A stretch of 64,000 bases of DNA from NCBI RefSeq assembly GCF_000262305.1, contig NC_017910.1:2356001-2420000 (forward strand), read 5' to 3'. The translations under genes were made by a program, and so were the position numbers. Positions 8,536 to 17,440 of this stretch are shown piece by piece. This DNA comes from Shimwellia blattae DSM 4481 = NBRC 105725. GTDB taxonomy: Bacteria; Pseudomonadota; Gammaproteobacteria; Enterobacterales; Enterobacteriaceae. The stretch's first letter is position 1, and every line of letters starts with the position of its first letter. Under the pieces are notes generated by a model that saw only the letters and a program-made list of their open reading frames with translations, was not told the DNA's origin and searched no databases.

Positions 8536-8553
8536 GCGCCCCCAGGGGGGCGC
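8536..8553. repeat. GC palindrome in the edd-eda gap
   Basis: A near-perfect GCGCCCCC/GGGGGCGC inverted repeat with almost no loop, in the 59-bp space between edd and eda. There is no T tract in the direction of transcription, so an mRNA-stability hairpin is more likely than a terminator. Confidence 0.45.
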
Positions 8554-8560
8554 TGATAAC

Positions 8561-10372
8561 TCAAAATTTAATGCACGTTGCGCCCTGCTCTGCGCCAGAC
8601 ATATTTTCACGCAGTGCGCCGAACAGTTCCCGGCCCGTTCCCACGCGCTCAGCGCTGAAGTCCGGATGGAACGCTTCACGTTTTGCGAGCTCCGCCTCAT
8701 CAACCAGTAAGGTCAACTCGCCGGTCTGCCCGTTAACCCGGATCATGTCGCCATTTTGTACTTTTGCCAGCGGGCCGCCGTCGTAGGCTTCCGGGGTGAC
8801 ATGAATAACGGACGGCACTTTACCAGAGGCACCGGACAGGCGCCCGTCAGTGACCAGCGCAACTTTGAAACGGCGGTCCAATAATACACCAAGTGGCGGC
8901 ATCAGTTTATGTAATTCTGGCATACCGTTCGCTTTTGGCCCCTGATGGCGGACAACAACAACGCAATCGCGGTCTAATTCGCCCGCTTCGAAGGCCGGGA
9001 GCACATCGTGCTGGCTCTCAAAGACCACGGCCGGTGCTTCAATAATCTGGTTTTCAACCGGTACGGCGGAGATTTTCATTACCGCACGGCCCAGGTTGCC
9101 GCTCATCACTTTGGTGCCACCGTGGTGGGAGAACGGTTTTTCCAGGCTGGCAATCACGTCTTTATCCAGGGATTCGGTCGGACCGTCACGCCATGCCAGT
9201 TTGCCGTTATCCAGCCAGGGTTCCATGGTGTAGTGTTTCAGGCCAAAGCCTGCCACGGTGTGCACATCTTCAAACAGCAGGCCGCCTTTGAGCAGCTCAC
9301 GTACCAGCACCGGGATACCGCCCGCTGCCTGGAAGTGGTTAATGTCTGCCGGGCCGTTAGGGTAAATACGCGCCAGCAGCGGCACGATGTCAGAAATTTC
9401 AGAGATATCATCCCAGTTAATGATGATCCCGGCGGCGCGCGCCATGGCAACCATGTGCATAGTATGGTTGGTAGAGCCACCGGTCGCCAGCAGGGCAACG
9501 ATCCCGTTGACCACCACTTTCTCGTCGACCATTTTACCAATCGGCATCCACTCGTTACCGTTGCCGGTAAAGCGGGTTACCTGGCGGGCGGCGGCGGCGG
9601 TCAGCTCATGGCGCAGTGTGGCGTCCGGGTGTACAAACGAGGAGCCCGGCAGCTGCATGCCCATAAATTCAATCACCATCTGGTTGGTGTTGGCCGTACC
9701 GTAGAAGGTACAGGTACCCGGCGCATGGTAGGAGGCGGCTTCCGCATCCAGCAGGGCAGCGCGGTCCACTTTACCTTCAGCATACAGCTGGCGAATACGT
9801 ACTTTTTCTTTGTTCGGCAGGCCGCTGGACATCGGACCGGCGGGAACAAACACCGCAGGCAGGTGACCAAAAGAGAAGGCCGCCATTGCCAGCCCCGGGA
9901 CAATCTTGTCACACACCCCGAGGAACAGCGCGCCATCAAACATATTGTGAGACAGCCCCACCGCCGCAGACATGGCGATCACTTCACGGCTCAGTAAAGA
10001 GAGCTCCATCCCGTCCTGGCCCTGGGTCACACCGTCACACATGGCCGGAACGCCACCCGCGACCTGGGCTACCGCCCCGACTTCATGCAGCGCTTTGCGG
10101 ATCTGCTCCGGGTAGTGCTCATAAGGCTGGTGCGCGGACAACATATCGTTGTAAGCGGTAATGATCCCGATATTGTTGCGCAACATACTCTTGAGCGAGG
10201 CTTTATCATCCGGCTGGCAGGCCGCGAAACCGTGGGCCAGGTTGCCGCAGGCCAGCTCGGAACGGTGGACGGTTTTGGTCTTCGCTTTCTCGATACGGGC
10301 CAGGTAGGCTTCACGAGTCGGACGAGAGCGTTCAATAATGCGCTCTGTTACGCGTAACAAATTCGGGTTCAT
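8561..10372 (-). CDS. edd: Phosphogluconate dehydratase
   Basis: Entner-Doudoroff dehydratase converting 6-phosphogluconate to KDPG; an IlvD/Edd-family [4Fe-4S] enzyme of 603 residues, the E. coli length. Conserved cluster cysteines Cys154 (FLGVCDKIVPG) and Cys221 (APGTCTFYGTANT) are present, with the family motif ATGGSTNHTMHM. A GAGGA ribosome site precedes the ATG. Upstream are a TATACT -10 overlapped by a HexR-like box, and the zwf terminator, so edd has its own promoter separate from zwf. Confidence 0.98.
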   Translation of the reverse strand: MNPNLLRVTERIIERSRPTREAYLARIEKAKTKTVHRSELACGNLAHGFAACQPDDKASLKSMLRNNIGIITAYNDMLSAHQPYEHYPEQIRKALHEVGAVAQVAGGVPAMCDGVTQGQDGMELSLLSREVIAMSAAVGLSHNMFDGALFLGVCDKIVPGLAMAAFSFGHLPAVFVPAGPMSSGLPNKEKVRIRQLYAEGKVDRAALLDAEAASYHAPGTCTFYGTANTNQMVIEFMGMQLPGSSFVHPDATLRHELTAAAARQVTRFTGNGNEWMPIGKMVDEKVVVNGIVALLATGGSTNHTMHMVAMARAAGIIINWDDISEISDIVPLLARIYPNGPADINHFQAAGGIPVLVRELLKGGLLFEDVHTVAGFGLKHYTMEPWLDNGKLAWRDGPTESLDKDVIASLEKPFSHHGGTKVMSGNLGRAVMKISAVPVENQIIEAPAVVFESQHDVLPAFEAGELDRDCVVVVRHQGPKANGMPELHKLMPPLGVLLDRRFKVALVTDGRLSGASGKVPSVIHVTPEAYDGGPLAKVQNGDMIRVNGQTGELTLLVDEAELAKREAFHPDFSAERVGTGRELFGALRENMSGAEQGATCIKF

Positions 10373-10429
10373 AATGGATCCTCATAAAGTTTCTGCCGGA
10401 GCAGGCGGCCCAGGACGTTCAATTCTCAG

Positions 10430-10444
10430 TATAAAACACTTACA
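10430..10444 (-). promoter_or_regulatory. HexR-like operator over the edd -10
   Basis: On the minus strand TGTAA-N5-TTATA, against the HexR palindrome TGTAA-N5-TTACA (9 of 10 arm bases). It overlaps the TATACT -10 (10428-10433), about 60 bp before edd. HexR itself is encoded at 12454-13323. Confidence 0.55.
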
Positions 10445-10490
10445 GCACTACGTTCACTGGGCCACAGGGGCAAAATCGCTTCAGCTAGTG

Positions 10491-10536
10491 TAACTAAAAA
10501 AGCCCCGCTGGTTAATCCAGAACGGGGCTTTAGTTA
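10491..10536 (-). terminator. Terminator of zwf
   Basis: Read on the minus strand: a GCCCCG/CGGGGC stem with an inner CTGG/CCAG stem, then TTTTTTA. The outer TAACTAAA/TTTAGTTA arms extend the palindrome. It separates zwf from the edd promoter. Confidence 0.88.
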
Positions 10537-10566
10537 AAAATATTTTTTCGGAATCTGTGTCAGATC

Positions 10567-10582
10567 ATGTTACCGGTAAAAT
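10567..10582 (-). promoter_or_regulatory. GntR-operator-like palindrome downstream of zwf
   Basis: ATGTTA-CCGG-TAAAAT, one base from the GntR consensus ATGTTA-N4-TAACAT. A second partial copy (TTTACCGG, about 10595) follows. It lies between the zwf stop and its terminator, about 195 bp upstream of edd. The gluconate repressor GntR is known to control edd-eda in E. coli; the distance here makes its role uncertain. Confidence 0.4.
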
Positions 10583-10608
10583 ATTTACATCGCATTTACC
10601 GGATAAGA

Positions 10609-12084
10609 TCACTCAAACTCATTCCAGGAACGGCCATCACGGGTGATCATGGCCACGGATGCTACCGGCCCCCAGGTTCCCGCCTGATACGGTTTCGGTG
10701 CGTCGTTATCCAGCGCCCAGGCTTCGGTAATGGAGTCCACCCACTTCCAGGCTTCTTCGACCTCATCACGGCGCACAAACAGCGCCTGGATACCGCGCAT
10801 CGTCTCCAGTAACAGACGTTCATAGGCATCCGCCAGATGAGTCTGATTAAAGGTTTCAGAGTAGCTCAGATCCAGTTTAGTCGTTTGCAGGTTATGTTTG
10901 TGGTCCAGGCCCGGAACTTTATTCAGGATCTGGATATCTACCCCTTCATCAGGCTGCAGGCGGATGGTCAGCTTGTTATTGGGCAGCTCAGCCCAGGACT
11001 CTTTAAAGAGGTTCATTACCGGGCACTTGAAGTAGACCACCACTTCAGAGCACTTGGTGGGCAGGCGTTTGCCGGTACGCAGGTAGAACGGCACCCCCGC
11101 CCAGCGCCAGTTGTCGATATCCACCCGGATAGCCACAAAGGTTTCGGTGTTGCTGGTTTTGTTCGCGCCCTCTTCTTCCAGATACCCGGGCACTTTCTGC
11201 CCCTGAACAAAGCCCGCGGTGTACTGGCCGCGCACGGTTTTCTCACGCACATTACTGCGATCGATACGGCGCAGAGACTGCAGCACTTTGACTTTCTCAT
11301 CGCGGATATGGTCGGCGGTGAGATCAGACGGCGGCGCCATGGCAATCATGCACAGGATCTGCAGCAGGTGGTTCTGGATCATGTCGCGCATCTGGCCGGC
11401 TGTATCAAAATAGCCCCAGCGCCCTTCTATCCCCACCTCTTCGGCAACGGTTATCTCCACATGGTCGATGGTGCGGTTATCCCAGTTATTGGCGAACAGG
11501 GCATTGGCAAAACGCAGGGCCAGCAGGTTGAGGACCGTCTCTTTCCCCAGGTAGTGGTCAATACGGTAGACCTGGCACTCGTCAAAGTATTCGCCAACCT
11601 GATCGTTGATCTCCTGGGAGGTCGCCAGGGATTTACCCAGCGGTTTTTCCATTACTACCCGTGCCGGGCGGGCGTTCAGTTTCGCCGCTCCCAGCCCTTT
11701 GCAGATGGCGCCAAAGGTGCTGGGCGGCATGGCAAAATAGTTAATCGTGACGCGCTTTTCCTGATCGAGCATCTTCGCCAGGCGTGAAAAGCCCTTCACG
11801 TCATTCACATCAAGGTTACAGAAGTCCAGCCGCGCACTCAGCGTTTCCCACAGGGTTTCGTCGATTTTCTCATTGAGAAAGGTGTCCAGCGCCTCGCGCA
11901 CCACTTTGGTATAGGCGTCTTTATCCCAGTCTGCGCGGCCAACACCGATGATCCGGGTCTCCTTGTTGATCTGACCCGCCTTTTCCAGTTGATACAGCGA
12001 AGGCAATAATTTACGCCGCGCCAGATCGCCTTTCGCGCCGAAGATAACCAGGTCGCATGCCTGGGCTGTTTGCACTACCGCCAT
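10609..12084 (-). CDS. zwf: Glucose-6-phosphate 1-dehydrogenase
   Basis: First enzyme of the oxidative pentose phosphate pathway and the entry to Entner-Doudoroff; makes 6-phosphogluconolactone and NADPH. It is 491 residues, the E. coli length. The dinucleotide-binding loop is GAKGDLARRKL (16-26), EKPLG spans 146-150 and the active-site signature is RIDHYLGKE (174-182). A GAGGAG ribosome site lies upstream of the ATG. A HexR palindrome 51 bp upstream and the divergent hexR gene point to HexR control. Confidence 0.98.
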   Translation of the reverse strand: MAVVQTAQACDLVIFGAKGDLARRKLLPSLYQLEKAGQINKETRIIGVGRADWDKDAYTKVVREALDTFLNEKIDETLWETLSARLDFCNLDVNDVKGFSRLAKMLDQEKRVTINYFAMPPSTFGAICKGLGAAKLNARPARVVMEKPLGKSLATSQEINDQVGEYFDECQVYRIDHYLGKETVLNLLALRFANALFANNWDNRTIDHVEITVAEEVGIEGRWGYFDTAGQMRDMIQNHLLQILCMIAMAPPSDLTADHIRDEKVKVLQSLRRIDRSNVREKTVRGQYTAGFVQGQKVPGYLEEEGANKTSNTETFVAIRVDIDNWRWAGVPFYLRTGKRLPTKCSEVVVYFKCPVMNLFKESWAELPNNKLTIRLQPDEGVDIQILNKVPGLDHKHNLQTTKLDLSYSETFNQTHLADAYERLLLETMRGIQALFVRRDEVEEAWKWVDSITEAWALDNDAPKPYQAGTWGPVASVAMITRDGRSWNEFE

Positions 12085-12134
12085 GTTACTCTCCTCGTTT
12101 CGGATCTCCTGACAGCCGATTGTCAGGCCCTGTT

Positions 12135-12149
12135 TGTAATTTTATTACG
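12135..12149 (-). promoter_or_regulatory. HexR operator of zwf
   Basis: TGTAATTTTATTACG, one base short of the perfect HexR palindrome TGTAAT-N3-ATTACA. Located 51 bp upstream of zwf in the 369-bp zwf-hexR divergent region. No other clear sites are seen in the rest of that region, which otherwise holds the unassigned promoters of both genes. Confidence 0.75.
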
Positions 12150-12453
12150 GCTCACTGTATCTGGTTTGTGGTAGTCATGAAACCCAGATCCCCTGATGCC
12201 GCCGTGCCAGCTCGCGATAATCGATATTCTGGCCCATTTTACGTGATGTCAGTCACCATACATGGTAAAAATAGTGCTTTGCGCAGCACGATTTTTCGTT
12301 ACTGAAATACGACACCGATCATGTTATGAAAAAAAACAACATATTCTGTGGGTGGCGCACTCCCTTTCCCGGGGAGCGGGAGTATATTCTTGCCTGTCTG
12401 CAGCGGTTTGCCGATACGCGGCGAGCCGGGACTATGAATGAGTATCCTGCCTT

Positions 12454-13323
12454 ATGAATATGCTGGAACAGATCCAGTTACAACTGGAGCACCTGAGTAA
12501 GTCAGAACGCAAAGTCGCTGAAGCCATTATATCAGCCCCCCAAACGGCTATTCACCTCAGTATTGCCGCTCTGGCCAGTGAAGCCGGGGTTAGCGAGCCC
12601 ACCGTCAACCGCTTTTGTCGCCGCATGGAAACCAAAGGGTTTCCGGATTTTAAACTCCAGCTAGCCCAAAGCCTGGCTAATGGTACGCCATATGTCAGCC
12701 GCAATGTTAATGAAGATGATAGCGTTGATGCTTACACCGGTAAAATCTTCGAATCGGCGATGGCCTGCCTTGATCTGGTACACCAGTCCCTGGATCTGCT
12801 GGCGATTAACCGGGCGGTGGATTTACTGACCCAGGCGAAGAAAATCGCCTTCTTCGGGTTAGGCTCCTCGGCTGCGGTGGCCCACGACGCGATGAATAAG
12901 TTTTTCCGCTTCAATGTGCCGGTTGTCTACTCTGACGACGCCGTGCTACAGCGCATGAGCTGTATGAACAGCAGCGACGGCGACGTGGTGGTGCTGATTT
13001 CTCACTCGGGGCGCACCAAGCATATGGTGGAGCTGGCAAAACTGGCCCGTGAAAATGATGCTATGGTGATAGCCCTTACCGGTGAAGATACCCCCCTCGC
13101 CCGGGAGGTCACGCTGCCGATATTTATTAATGTGCCGGAAGATACCGACATCTATATGCCGATGAACTCCCGGCTTGCGCAACTGACTGTGGTCGATGTC
13201 CTGGCGACCGGGTTCACCCTGCGCCGGGGCGCAAAATTCAGAGATAACTTGAAGCGGGTCAAGGAAGCACTGAAGGAATCGCGTTTTGATAAGACCCTGT
13301 CCGCTTCAGGGAAAGACAGCTAA
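12454..13323 (+). CDS. hexR: HexR, RpiR-family repressor of central carbon genes
   Basis: KDPG-responsive RpiR-type transcription factor of 289 residues (YebK in older E. coli naming). The N-terminal HTH_6 domain (about 1-77) contains ASEAGVSEPTVNRFCRRM as the recognition helix region. The C-terminal SIS sugar-phosphate domain (about 125-265) carries FFGLGSSAAVAHDA and ISHSGRTKHMVELA. It is divergent from zwf and followed by pykA. Predicted targets visible in this window are zwf and edd-eda, and possibly gapA. Confidence 0.96.
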   Translation: MNMLEQIQLQLEHLSKSERKVAEAIISAPQTAIHLSIAALASEAGVSEPTVNRFCRRMETKGFPDFKLQLAQSLANGTPYVSRNVNEDDSVDAYTGKIFESAMACLDLVHQSLDLLAINRAVDLLTQAKKIAFFGLGSSAAVAHDAMNKFFRFNVPVVYSDDAVLQRMSCMNSSDGDVVVLISHSGRTKHMVELAKLARENDAMVIALTGEDTPLAREVTLPIFINVPEDTDIYMPMNSRLAQLTVVDVLATGFTLRRGAKFRDNLKRVKEALKESRFDKTLSASGKDS

Positions 13324-13333
13324 CCGCTCTACG

Positions 13334-13374
13334 GGCTTTCAGGTTGTAACTCAACAGGTTGCCACCTGAAAGCC
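13334..13374 (+). repeat. 11-bp inverted repeat between hexR and pykA
   Basis: GGCTTTCAGGT (13334-13344) and ACCTGAAAGCC (13364-13374) with a 19-nt loop, 10 bp after the hexR stop. There is no T tract, so it could be a Rho-dependent 3' end stabiliser or an operator rather than an intrinsic terminator. Confidence 0.5.
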
Positions 13375-13493
13375 GCAGGGCATGGCAAAAAATGATTTTT
13401 CATTCGGTTAATCATCGGTCCGACATCCGTGATGTCGCTGTTAACCGGTTTTGTTCATGCAACACCAAGTTTTGTCAGACAACGGAGTAATAC

Positions 13494-14936
13494 ATGTCCA
13501 GACGGCTACGTAGAACCAAAATCGTTACCACCTTAGGCCCTGCTACCGATCGCGATAATAATCTGGAAAAAGTTATCGCTGCGGGTGCTAACGTGGTGCG
13601 TATGAATTTCTCTCACGGCACCCCGGAAGATCACCAGCTGCGTGCCAATAAAGTACGTGAAATCGCCGCGAAACTGGGGCGAAATGTGGCCATCCTCGGG
13701 GACTTACAGGGGCCAAAAATCCGCGTCTCTACCTTTAAGGAAGGGAAAGTTTTTCTCAGTATCGGGGATAAATTCCTGCTGGATGCCAACCTCGGCAAAG
13801 GCGAAGGCGATAAAGAAAAAGTCGGTATCGACTACAAGGGCCTGCCTGCTGACGTCGTACCCGGGGATATCCTGCTGCTGGACGACGGCCGGGTACAGCT
13901 GAAGGTGCTGGAAGTTCAGGGGATGAAAGTGTTCACCGAGGTCACCGTAGGCGGCCCGCTGTCCAACAACAAAGGCATTAATAAGCTCGGCGGTGGCCTG
14001 TCTGCCGAAGCCCTGACAGAAAAAGACAAAGCGGACATTCTGACGGCGGCAAAAATCGGCGTGGATTATCTGGCCGTCTCCTTCCCGCGCTGTGGCGAAG
14101 ATCTTAACTATGCCCGCCGTCTGGCCCGTGATGCGGGTTGCGATGCGAAAATCGTCGCTAAAGTCGAGCGTGCCGAGGCCGTCAGCAGTGAAGAGGCGAT
14201 GGATGACATTATTCTGGCCTCCGATGTCGTCATGGTGGCCCGTGGTGACCTGGGGGTAGAGATTGGCGATCCGGAACTGGTCGGGATCCAGAAGACCCTG
14301 ATTCGCCGCGCCCGTCGTCTGAACCGGGCGGTGATCACCGCCACCCAGATGATGGAATCCATGATAACGAACCCGATGCCCACCCGTGCAGAGGTAATGG
14401 ACGTGGCGAACGCCGTGCTCGACGGCACCGACGCGGTAATGCTTTCCGCAGAGACCGCAGCCGGTCAGTACCCGTCTGAAACCGTTGCCGCTATGGCCCG
14501 GGTCTGCCTGGGGGCGGAAAAAATCCCGAGCATCAACGTGTCCAAGCACCGTCTTGATGTGCAGTTCGACAATGTGGAAGAAGCCATTGCCATGTCGGCC
14601 ATGTATGCGGCGAACCACCTGAAAGGGATTACCGCCATCATCACCATGACCGAGTCCGGCCGCACTGCGCTTATGACCTCGCGGATCAGCTCCGGCCTGC
14701 CGATTTTCGCCATGTCCCGCCATGAGCGCACCCTGAACCTGACCGCCCTGTACCGTGGGGTGACCCCGGTCTATTTCGACGGCATCGACGACGGGGTCGC
14801 CGCTGCGCGCAAAGCGGTGAATCAGCTGCGTGACAAGGGCTACCTGGTCACCGGCGATCTGGTTATTGTCACCCAGGGGGATGAGATGGGTACTATTGGT
14901 ACAACCAACACCACCCGGATCATGACTGTCGAATAA
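13494..14936 (+). CDS. pykA: Pyruvate kinase II
   Basis: AMP-activated pyruvate kinase, converting phosphoenolpyruvate and ADP to pyruvate and ATP; 480 residues, the E. coli PykA length. The N-terminal text SRRLRRTKIVTTLGPATD, the active-site segment AKVERAEAVSSEEA and the metal/PEP region ARGDLGVEIG are visible, with the MLSAETAAGQYP loop near residue 325. A separate promoter is expected in the 170-bp hexR-pykA gap. A bidirectional terminator follows. Confidence 0.97.
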   Translation: MSRRLRRTKIVTTLGPATDRDNNLEKVIAAGANVVRMNFSHGTPEDHQLRANKVREIAAKLGRNVAILGDLQGPKIRVSTFKEGKVFLSIGDKFLLDANLGKGEGDKEKVGIDYKGLPADVVPGDILLLDDGRVQLKVLEVQGMKVFTEVTVGGPLSNNKGINKLGGGLSAEALTEKDKADILTAAKIGVDYLAVSFPRCGEDLNYARRLARDAGCDAKIVAKVERAEAVSSEEAMDDIILASDVVMVARGDLGVEIGDPELVGIQKTLIRRARRLNRAVITATQMMESMITNPMPTRAEVMDVANAVLDGTDAVMLSAETAAGQYPSETVAAMARVCLGAEKIPSINVSKHRLDVQFDNVEEAIAMSAMYAANHLKGITAIITMTESGRTALMTSRISSGLPIFAMSRHERTLNLTALYRGVTPVYFDGIDDGVAAARKAVNQLRDKGYLVTGDLVIVTQGDEMGTIGTTNTTRIMTVE

Positions 14937-14953
14937 TCGCCAGCAGAAATGAC

Positions 14954-14977
14954 AAAGGGGCCAGTGGCCCCTTTATT
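14954..14977. terminator. Bidirectional terminator between pykA and lpxM
   Basis: AAAGGGGCC / GGCCCCTTT inverted repeat followed by T-rich sequence on the plus side and A-rich on the other, between two convergent genes. Confidence 0.85.
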
Positions 14978-14980
14978 GTT

Positions 14981-15949
14981 TCAGCGGTAGAGATCTTTGC
15001 GCTTATAGGGCTGGATCTCCCCGGGTTTGCGGGTCTTAATCAGTTTGAGGATCCAGGTGTACTGCTCCGGATGGGGGCGGACAAATATCTCCACCTCTTC
15101 GTTCATCCGCCGGGCGATGGTGTTATCGTCTGCATCCAGCAGGTCATCCATAGGCGGGCGGATATAAATATCCAGCCGGTGGGTATCGCCATTGTAGACC
15201 GGGAATAAAGGCACCACCCGGGCACGGCACACCTTCATCAGGCGGCCAATGGCAGGCAGCGTCGCTTTATAGGTATCAAAGAAAGCCACAAACTCACTGT
15301 GCTCTGCCCCGTGATCCTGATCGGGTAAGTAGTACCCCCAGTACCCTTTCCGCACCGAGCTGATAAACGGTTTAATCCCGTCGTTACGGGCATGGAGCTG
15401 GCCGCCAAAACGGCGCCGCACGGTGTTCCACACGTAATCAAGCACCGGGTTGCTCTGGTTGTGGAACATGGCCGACATTTTTTGCCCGCCCGCGGCCATC
15501 AGCATCGCCGGGATATCGACCCCCCAGCCGTGAGGCACCAGGAAAATCACATTTTCCCCGCCCTCGTGCATGGCATCAATAATCTCTTTGTTATGCCAGT
15601 CAACCCGGGGCAGAACCCGCTGCGGCCCGCGCATTGCCAGCTCCGCCATCAGACACATGGCCTGGGGGGCGGTGGCGAACATCTGGTCGATAATCGCTTC
15701 CCGCTCCGCTTCGCTTTTATCTGCAAAGCAGTAGAGCAAATTGATCTGCGCCCGGCGACGGGCGCTTTTTGCCAGCCGCCCGGCGATACGGCCAATCCGC
15801 CCCAGCAGGGGGTCGCGAAAGCCCGGCGGTGTCAGCGCCAGACCGGCAAATGCCGCGATACCCAGCCAGGAGCCCCAGTAACGCGGATGAAAAAACGCAC
15901 GCTGAAACTGCGGGATAAATTCGCTGTGGGATTTTTTTTCTTGTGCCAT
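14981..15949 (-). CDS. lpxM: Lipid A myristoyltransferase LpxM (MsbB)
   Basis: Inner-membrane late acyltransferase adding the secondary myristate to Kdo2-lipid A to give the hexa-acyl form. It is 322 residues (E. coli 323). The N-terminal hydrophobic segment (about 24-42) is followed by the catalytic HX4D motif His140-Asp145 (VPHGWGVD). Further family text: MFHNQSNPVLDYVWNTVRRR and PDQDHGAEHSEF. A second lipid A acyltransferase (LpxP type) begins at the other end of this window. Confidence 0.96.
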   Translation of the reverse strand: MAQEKKSHSEFIPQFQRAFFHPRYWGSWLGIAAFAGLALTPPGFRDPLLGRIGRIAGRLAKSARRRAQINLLYCFADKSEAEREAIIDQMFATAPQAMCLMAELAMRGPQRVLPRVDWHNKEIIDAMHEGGENVIFLVPHGWGVDIPAMLMAAGGQKMSAMFHNQSNPVLDYVWNTVRRRFGGQLHARNDGIKPFISSVRKGYWGYYLPDQDHGAEHSEFVAFFDTYKATLPAIGRLMKVCRARVVPLFPVYNGDTHRLDIYIRPPMDDLLDADDNTIARRMNEEVEIFVRPHPEQYTWILKLIKTRKPGEIQPYKRKDLYR

Positions 15950-16045
15950 GCTTAGTTCCGGCCTGCGCCGCTCAATCCTTTACTTATTCTGGTTTGCATC
16001 ATCTGATGGGCTATTTTAGCGGCTGGATGACGGGCCGACAAAATA

Positions 16046-16071
16046 AAAGCCGGTGCCCGGGCACCGGCTTT
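16046..16071 (-). terminator. Terminator of mepM
   Basis: Perfect 26-bp palindrome (AAAGCCGGTGCCC and its complement) followed, on the minus strand, by TTTTATTTT. Confidence 0.88.
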
Positions 16072-16096
16072 CAGAGAGTCAGACGAATCCGGACAA

Positions 16097-17425
16097 TCAG
16101 TTCAGTGTCAGCTGAGGAACCACTTCGGAAACCTGCGCCAGGTAATCGCGACGATCGCTCCCGGTCAGCCCTTCACTACGCGGCAGTTTCGCCGTCAGCG
16201 GGTTCACTGCCTGCTGGTTGATCCACACTTCATAATGCAGATGCGGCCCGGTAGAGCGCCCGGTATTGCCGGACAGCGCGATACGCTCACCGCGCTTGAC
16301 CTTCTGGCCGGGTTTCACCAGCAGTTTCTTCAGGTGCATATAGCGGGTGGTGTAGCTGCGCCCGTGACGGATAGCCACATAGTTACCGGCCGCGCCACTG
16401 CGTTTTGCCACCACCACTTCACCATCGCCCACCGCCAGCACCGGCGTACCCTGCGGCAGGGCAAAATCCACCCCCCGGTGCGGGGCAATGCGCCCGGTTA
16501 CCGGGTTCAGACGCCGGGGGTTAAAGCTCGAAGAGACCCGGAACTGCTTCACCGTCGGGAAGCGTAAAAAGCCCTTCGCCAGCCCGGAGGCGTTGCGGTC
16601 ATAGAATTTCCCGTCTTCGGCGCGGATGGCATAGTAATCTTTGCCGCTGGCCCGGATGCGCACACCCAGAAGCTGGCTCTGCTCGCGCTTACCGGCGAGG
16701 ATTTCCCGGGACATCAGCACCGAGAACTGATCATCTTTACGCAGTTTGCGAAAGTCCATCTGCCACTGCATGGCCTTAATCACCGCGCTCACCTCATTGC
16801 TGGTCAGCCCGGCATTACGGGCGCTGGTGACAAAGCTCGACCCAACCCGGCCATTAAGCACATTGTTCACCCAATCCCCTTGCTGGGTTTCGCGGTTTAC
16901 GTTAAAGCCGCTGGTGGTGCGCTCATACACCCGGGTTTCACGGCGCGACATCTCCCAGGTCAGTTGCTGTAAGTCCCCGTCGCTGTTCAGCGTCCAGGTC
17001 AGCTGCTGGCCAATTTTGAGGTTACGCAGATCTTTGTCGGCATTAGCCAGGCGGGTGATATCGCCGATATCAATACCGTACTGGTTCAGAATACTGCTCA
17101 GCGTATCGCCGCTGGACACCACATAATCATGCCCGGTATCAGCACCGGTGGATTTGTCGTCCAGCTCATCCTGGGGCAGCGTATCGTCGCCCTCGTCGGT
17201 ATCGGCGGTCTGGTCAATGGGTTCACTGGCTTCCGGCAGCAGCGCGCGCCTTTCGCTGGTGTGCAGCTCAATGGCCTTCACCAGTGGAGTGCTGTCCGGG
17301 TGGTAAACGTAAGGCCGCCATACAGCGACGGCCAGAGTAAGAACTGAAAGGGACCCCAGCATAACACGGTGGGGTCTTGGCAAATTGTTAAACGCCAGGG
17401 CGACAGCGCGGGCTATCTGTTGCAC
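16097..17425 (-). CDS. mepM: Murein DD-endopeptidase MepM
   Basis: Periplasmic M23 peptidase cleaving D-Ala-mDAP crosslinks so that new peptidoglycan can be inserted; 442 residues (E. coli 440). There is one N-terminal membrane anchor (about 20-36), an acidic linker (60-95), a LysM domain (VVSSGDTLSSILNQYG...LKIGQQLTW, about 101-145) and a C-terminal LytM domain with zinc ligands in PHRGVDFALP and HLHYEVW. It sits between lpxM and znuA as in E. coli. Confidence 0.96.
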   Translation of the reverse strand: MQQIARAVALAFNNLPRPHRVMLGSLSVLTLAVAVWRPYVYHPDSTPLVKAIELHTSERRALLPEASEPIDQTADTDEGDDTLPQDELDDKSTGADTGHDYVVSSGDTLSSILNQYGIDIGDITRLANADKDLRNLKIGQQLTWTLNSDGDLQQLTWEMSRRETRVYERTTSGFNVNRETQQGDWVNNVLNGRVGSSFVTSARNAGLTSNEVSAVIKAMQWQMDFRKLRKDDQFSVLMSREILAGKREQSQLLGVRIRASGKDYYAIRAEDGKFYDRNASGLAKGFLRFPTVKQFRVSSSFNPRRLNPVTGRIAPHRGVDFALPQGTPVLAVGDGEVVVAKRSGAAGNYVAIRHGRSYTTRYMHLKKLLVKPGQKVKRGERIALSGNTGRSTGPHLHYEVWINQQAVNPLTAKLPRSEGLTGSDRRDYLAQVSEVVPQLTLN

Positions 17426-17440
17426 GTATTCACTTCCTCG

